A stretch of 64,000 bases of DNA from Flammeovirga aprica JL-4 (GTDB taxonomy: Bacteria > Bacteroidota > Bacteroidia > Cytophagales > Flammeovirgaceae), in NCBI RefSeq assembly GCF_012844305.1, contig NZ_JABANE010000037.1, forward strand, positions 1 through 64,000, given 5' to 3'. This document shows positions 63,412 through 64,000 of this stretch, piece by piece. The position numbers were made by a program, and so were the translations under genes. Positions within the stretch are counted from its first letter, which is position 1, and each line of letters starts with the position of its first letter. Under the pieces are notes generated by a model that did not search any database, was not told the origin of the DNA, and saw only the letters and a list, made by a program, of their open reading frames with translations.

Positions 63412-64000
63412 TTAAGCCGTCTTATTTCCCATAATAATAGGATTTTTTAAATCACCCCCAACACCGTGAGCGCTTTGACTAGCCGTTTTAATAATATATC
63501 TAGCTTCTCTTATACGTTGATGAACGGCTTCCCAAACAGAACTTTTACTTTCTGTAGAACTTGGTTCATCCTCGTAATACGATTGAAAATCTTTTTGCTG
63601 ATAGAAGATAGGGAAGAGCATCAGGTTAGTGTTTTTACTCACTTGCTGTCTTCTTAAATACGTGAATGAGTGGCCAGAGTGCATCCACAGATAGTTAGTG
63701 AAAATATTTCTATCGTGGTTTTTATTACTTTCTGTTTTGATTACACAAACCTCAATCTGATAAGGACGATTGAGCTTCTTATTCAGTTCCCATTCTATGT
63801 ATTTTTTCATAGAAAGAGGCTTGTCTCTCAAATCCACTGAGATTAAAGTCAGTTGGAAAGTCACTTCCAATTCTTCAGGAAGCAAAGCGTCCAACATTGG
63901 GATCAAGTTTTCTTCCATCTCTCCTAAATCTTTCAACAAGTAATTATCAATAATCACCATTGAATTATGCGGATGACGGAAACGCTCCAATTGACTCCAT
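63412..64000 (-). CDS. Partial hypothetical protein with HDR-type motif, 5' end outside the window
   Basis: The frame is open to the right edge: the codons before the nearest in-frame TTG at 63990 read WSQ without a stop, so this is a partial gene of at least 196 codons. The visible part contains HPHNSMVIIDNYLL, a strand-rich middle and NHDRNIFTNYLWMHSGHSF, which resembles the HDR...TN motif of phospholipase D-like or MIT_C-type domains. The C-terminus (SSVWEAVHQRIREARYIIKT) is helical. No signal peptide is visible. Without the N-terminus the call stays weak. A terminator follows. Confidence 0.5.
   Translation of the reverse strand, partial: WSQLERFRHPHNSMVIIDNYLLKDLGEMEENLIPMLDALLPEELEVTFQLTLISVDLRDKPLSMKKYIEWELNKKLNRPYQIEVCVIKTESNKNHDRNIFTNYLWMHSGHSFTYLRRQQVSKNTNLMLFPIFYQQKDFQSYYEDEPSSTESKSSVWEAVHQRIREARYIIKTASQSAHGVGGDLKNPIIMGNKTA

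Overview
This 64 kb window is AT-rich chromosomal DNA from a Bacteroidota bacterium, most likely a marine Cytophagales of the Flammeovirga type; the phylum is well supported, the genus is a guess. Evidence includes SusC-style TonB-dependent receptors with N-terminal carboxypeptidase-regulatory domains, PorT-like barrels, LytS/LytTR signalling, many short lipoproteins, and promoters of the TTG-N17-20-TAnnTTTG type. No rRNA, tRNA, CRISPR array, prophage or intact transposase gene was seen.

Layout. 0.2-11 kb is mostly central metabolism and housekeeping: pyruvate dehydrogenase E2, a large TolB-like/beta-barrel surface protein with a small partner, an M42 aminopeptidase, nicotinamidase, ferritin and the two ETF subunits. 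11-24 kb is a minus-strand run: a TPR protein, SMC, a large TonB receptor, a lytic transglycosylase with LysM, and a double-length M16 peptidase; one 47-codon ORF lies on the plus strand. 24.6-26.8 kb is an isolated two-gene unit pairing a class III aminotransferase with a permuted NlpC/P60 (YiiX-like) enzyme. 27-30.7 kb has a split ChrA transporter, Lgt and a basic low-complexity exported protein. 30.9-35.5 kb is a metal or iron-complex uptake locus: a Cys-motif small protein, a TonB receptor and a doubled PepSY membrane protein. 35.7-40.6 kb has a small barrel, a LytTR two-component system, two LVIVD-type lipoproteins and two unknowns. 40.7-46.5 kb is a TetR-controlled envelope export operon (LolA-like protein, two FtsX permeases, ATPase, DUF1302-like outer-membrane barrel). 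46.7-49.1 kb is a tandem paralogue pair of unknown exported proteins. 49.6-64 kb holds plsC, rplU-rpmA, dnaA with an unusually long disordered linker, a DUF3352-like protein, LptC, a VWA-like membrane protein, a conserved unknown, a sigma factor with its probable anti-sigma factor, and a partial gene at the right edge.

Non-coding structure is informative. Two 161-bp copies of a terminal-inverted-repeat element (160/161 identical by eye) and one 157-bp relative share the tip GTACTARGRCA. All lie next to transcript 3' ends, and two of them separate a stop codon from its terminator. One well-formed promoter at 10.9 kb has no gene in front of it and points to a possible small RNA. The most promising candidates for new biology are the aminotransferase/YiiX-like pair, the Cys-motif protein of the TonB/PepSY locus, the TetR-controlled export operon and the short inverted-repeat elements.
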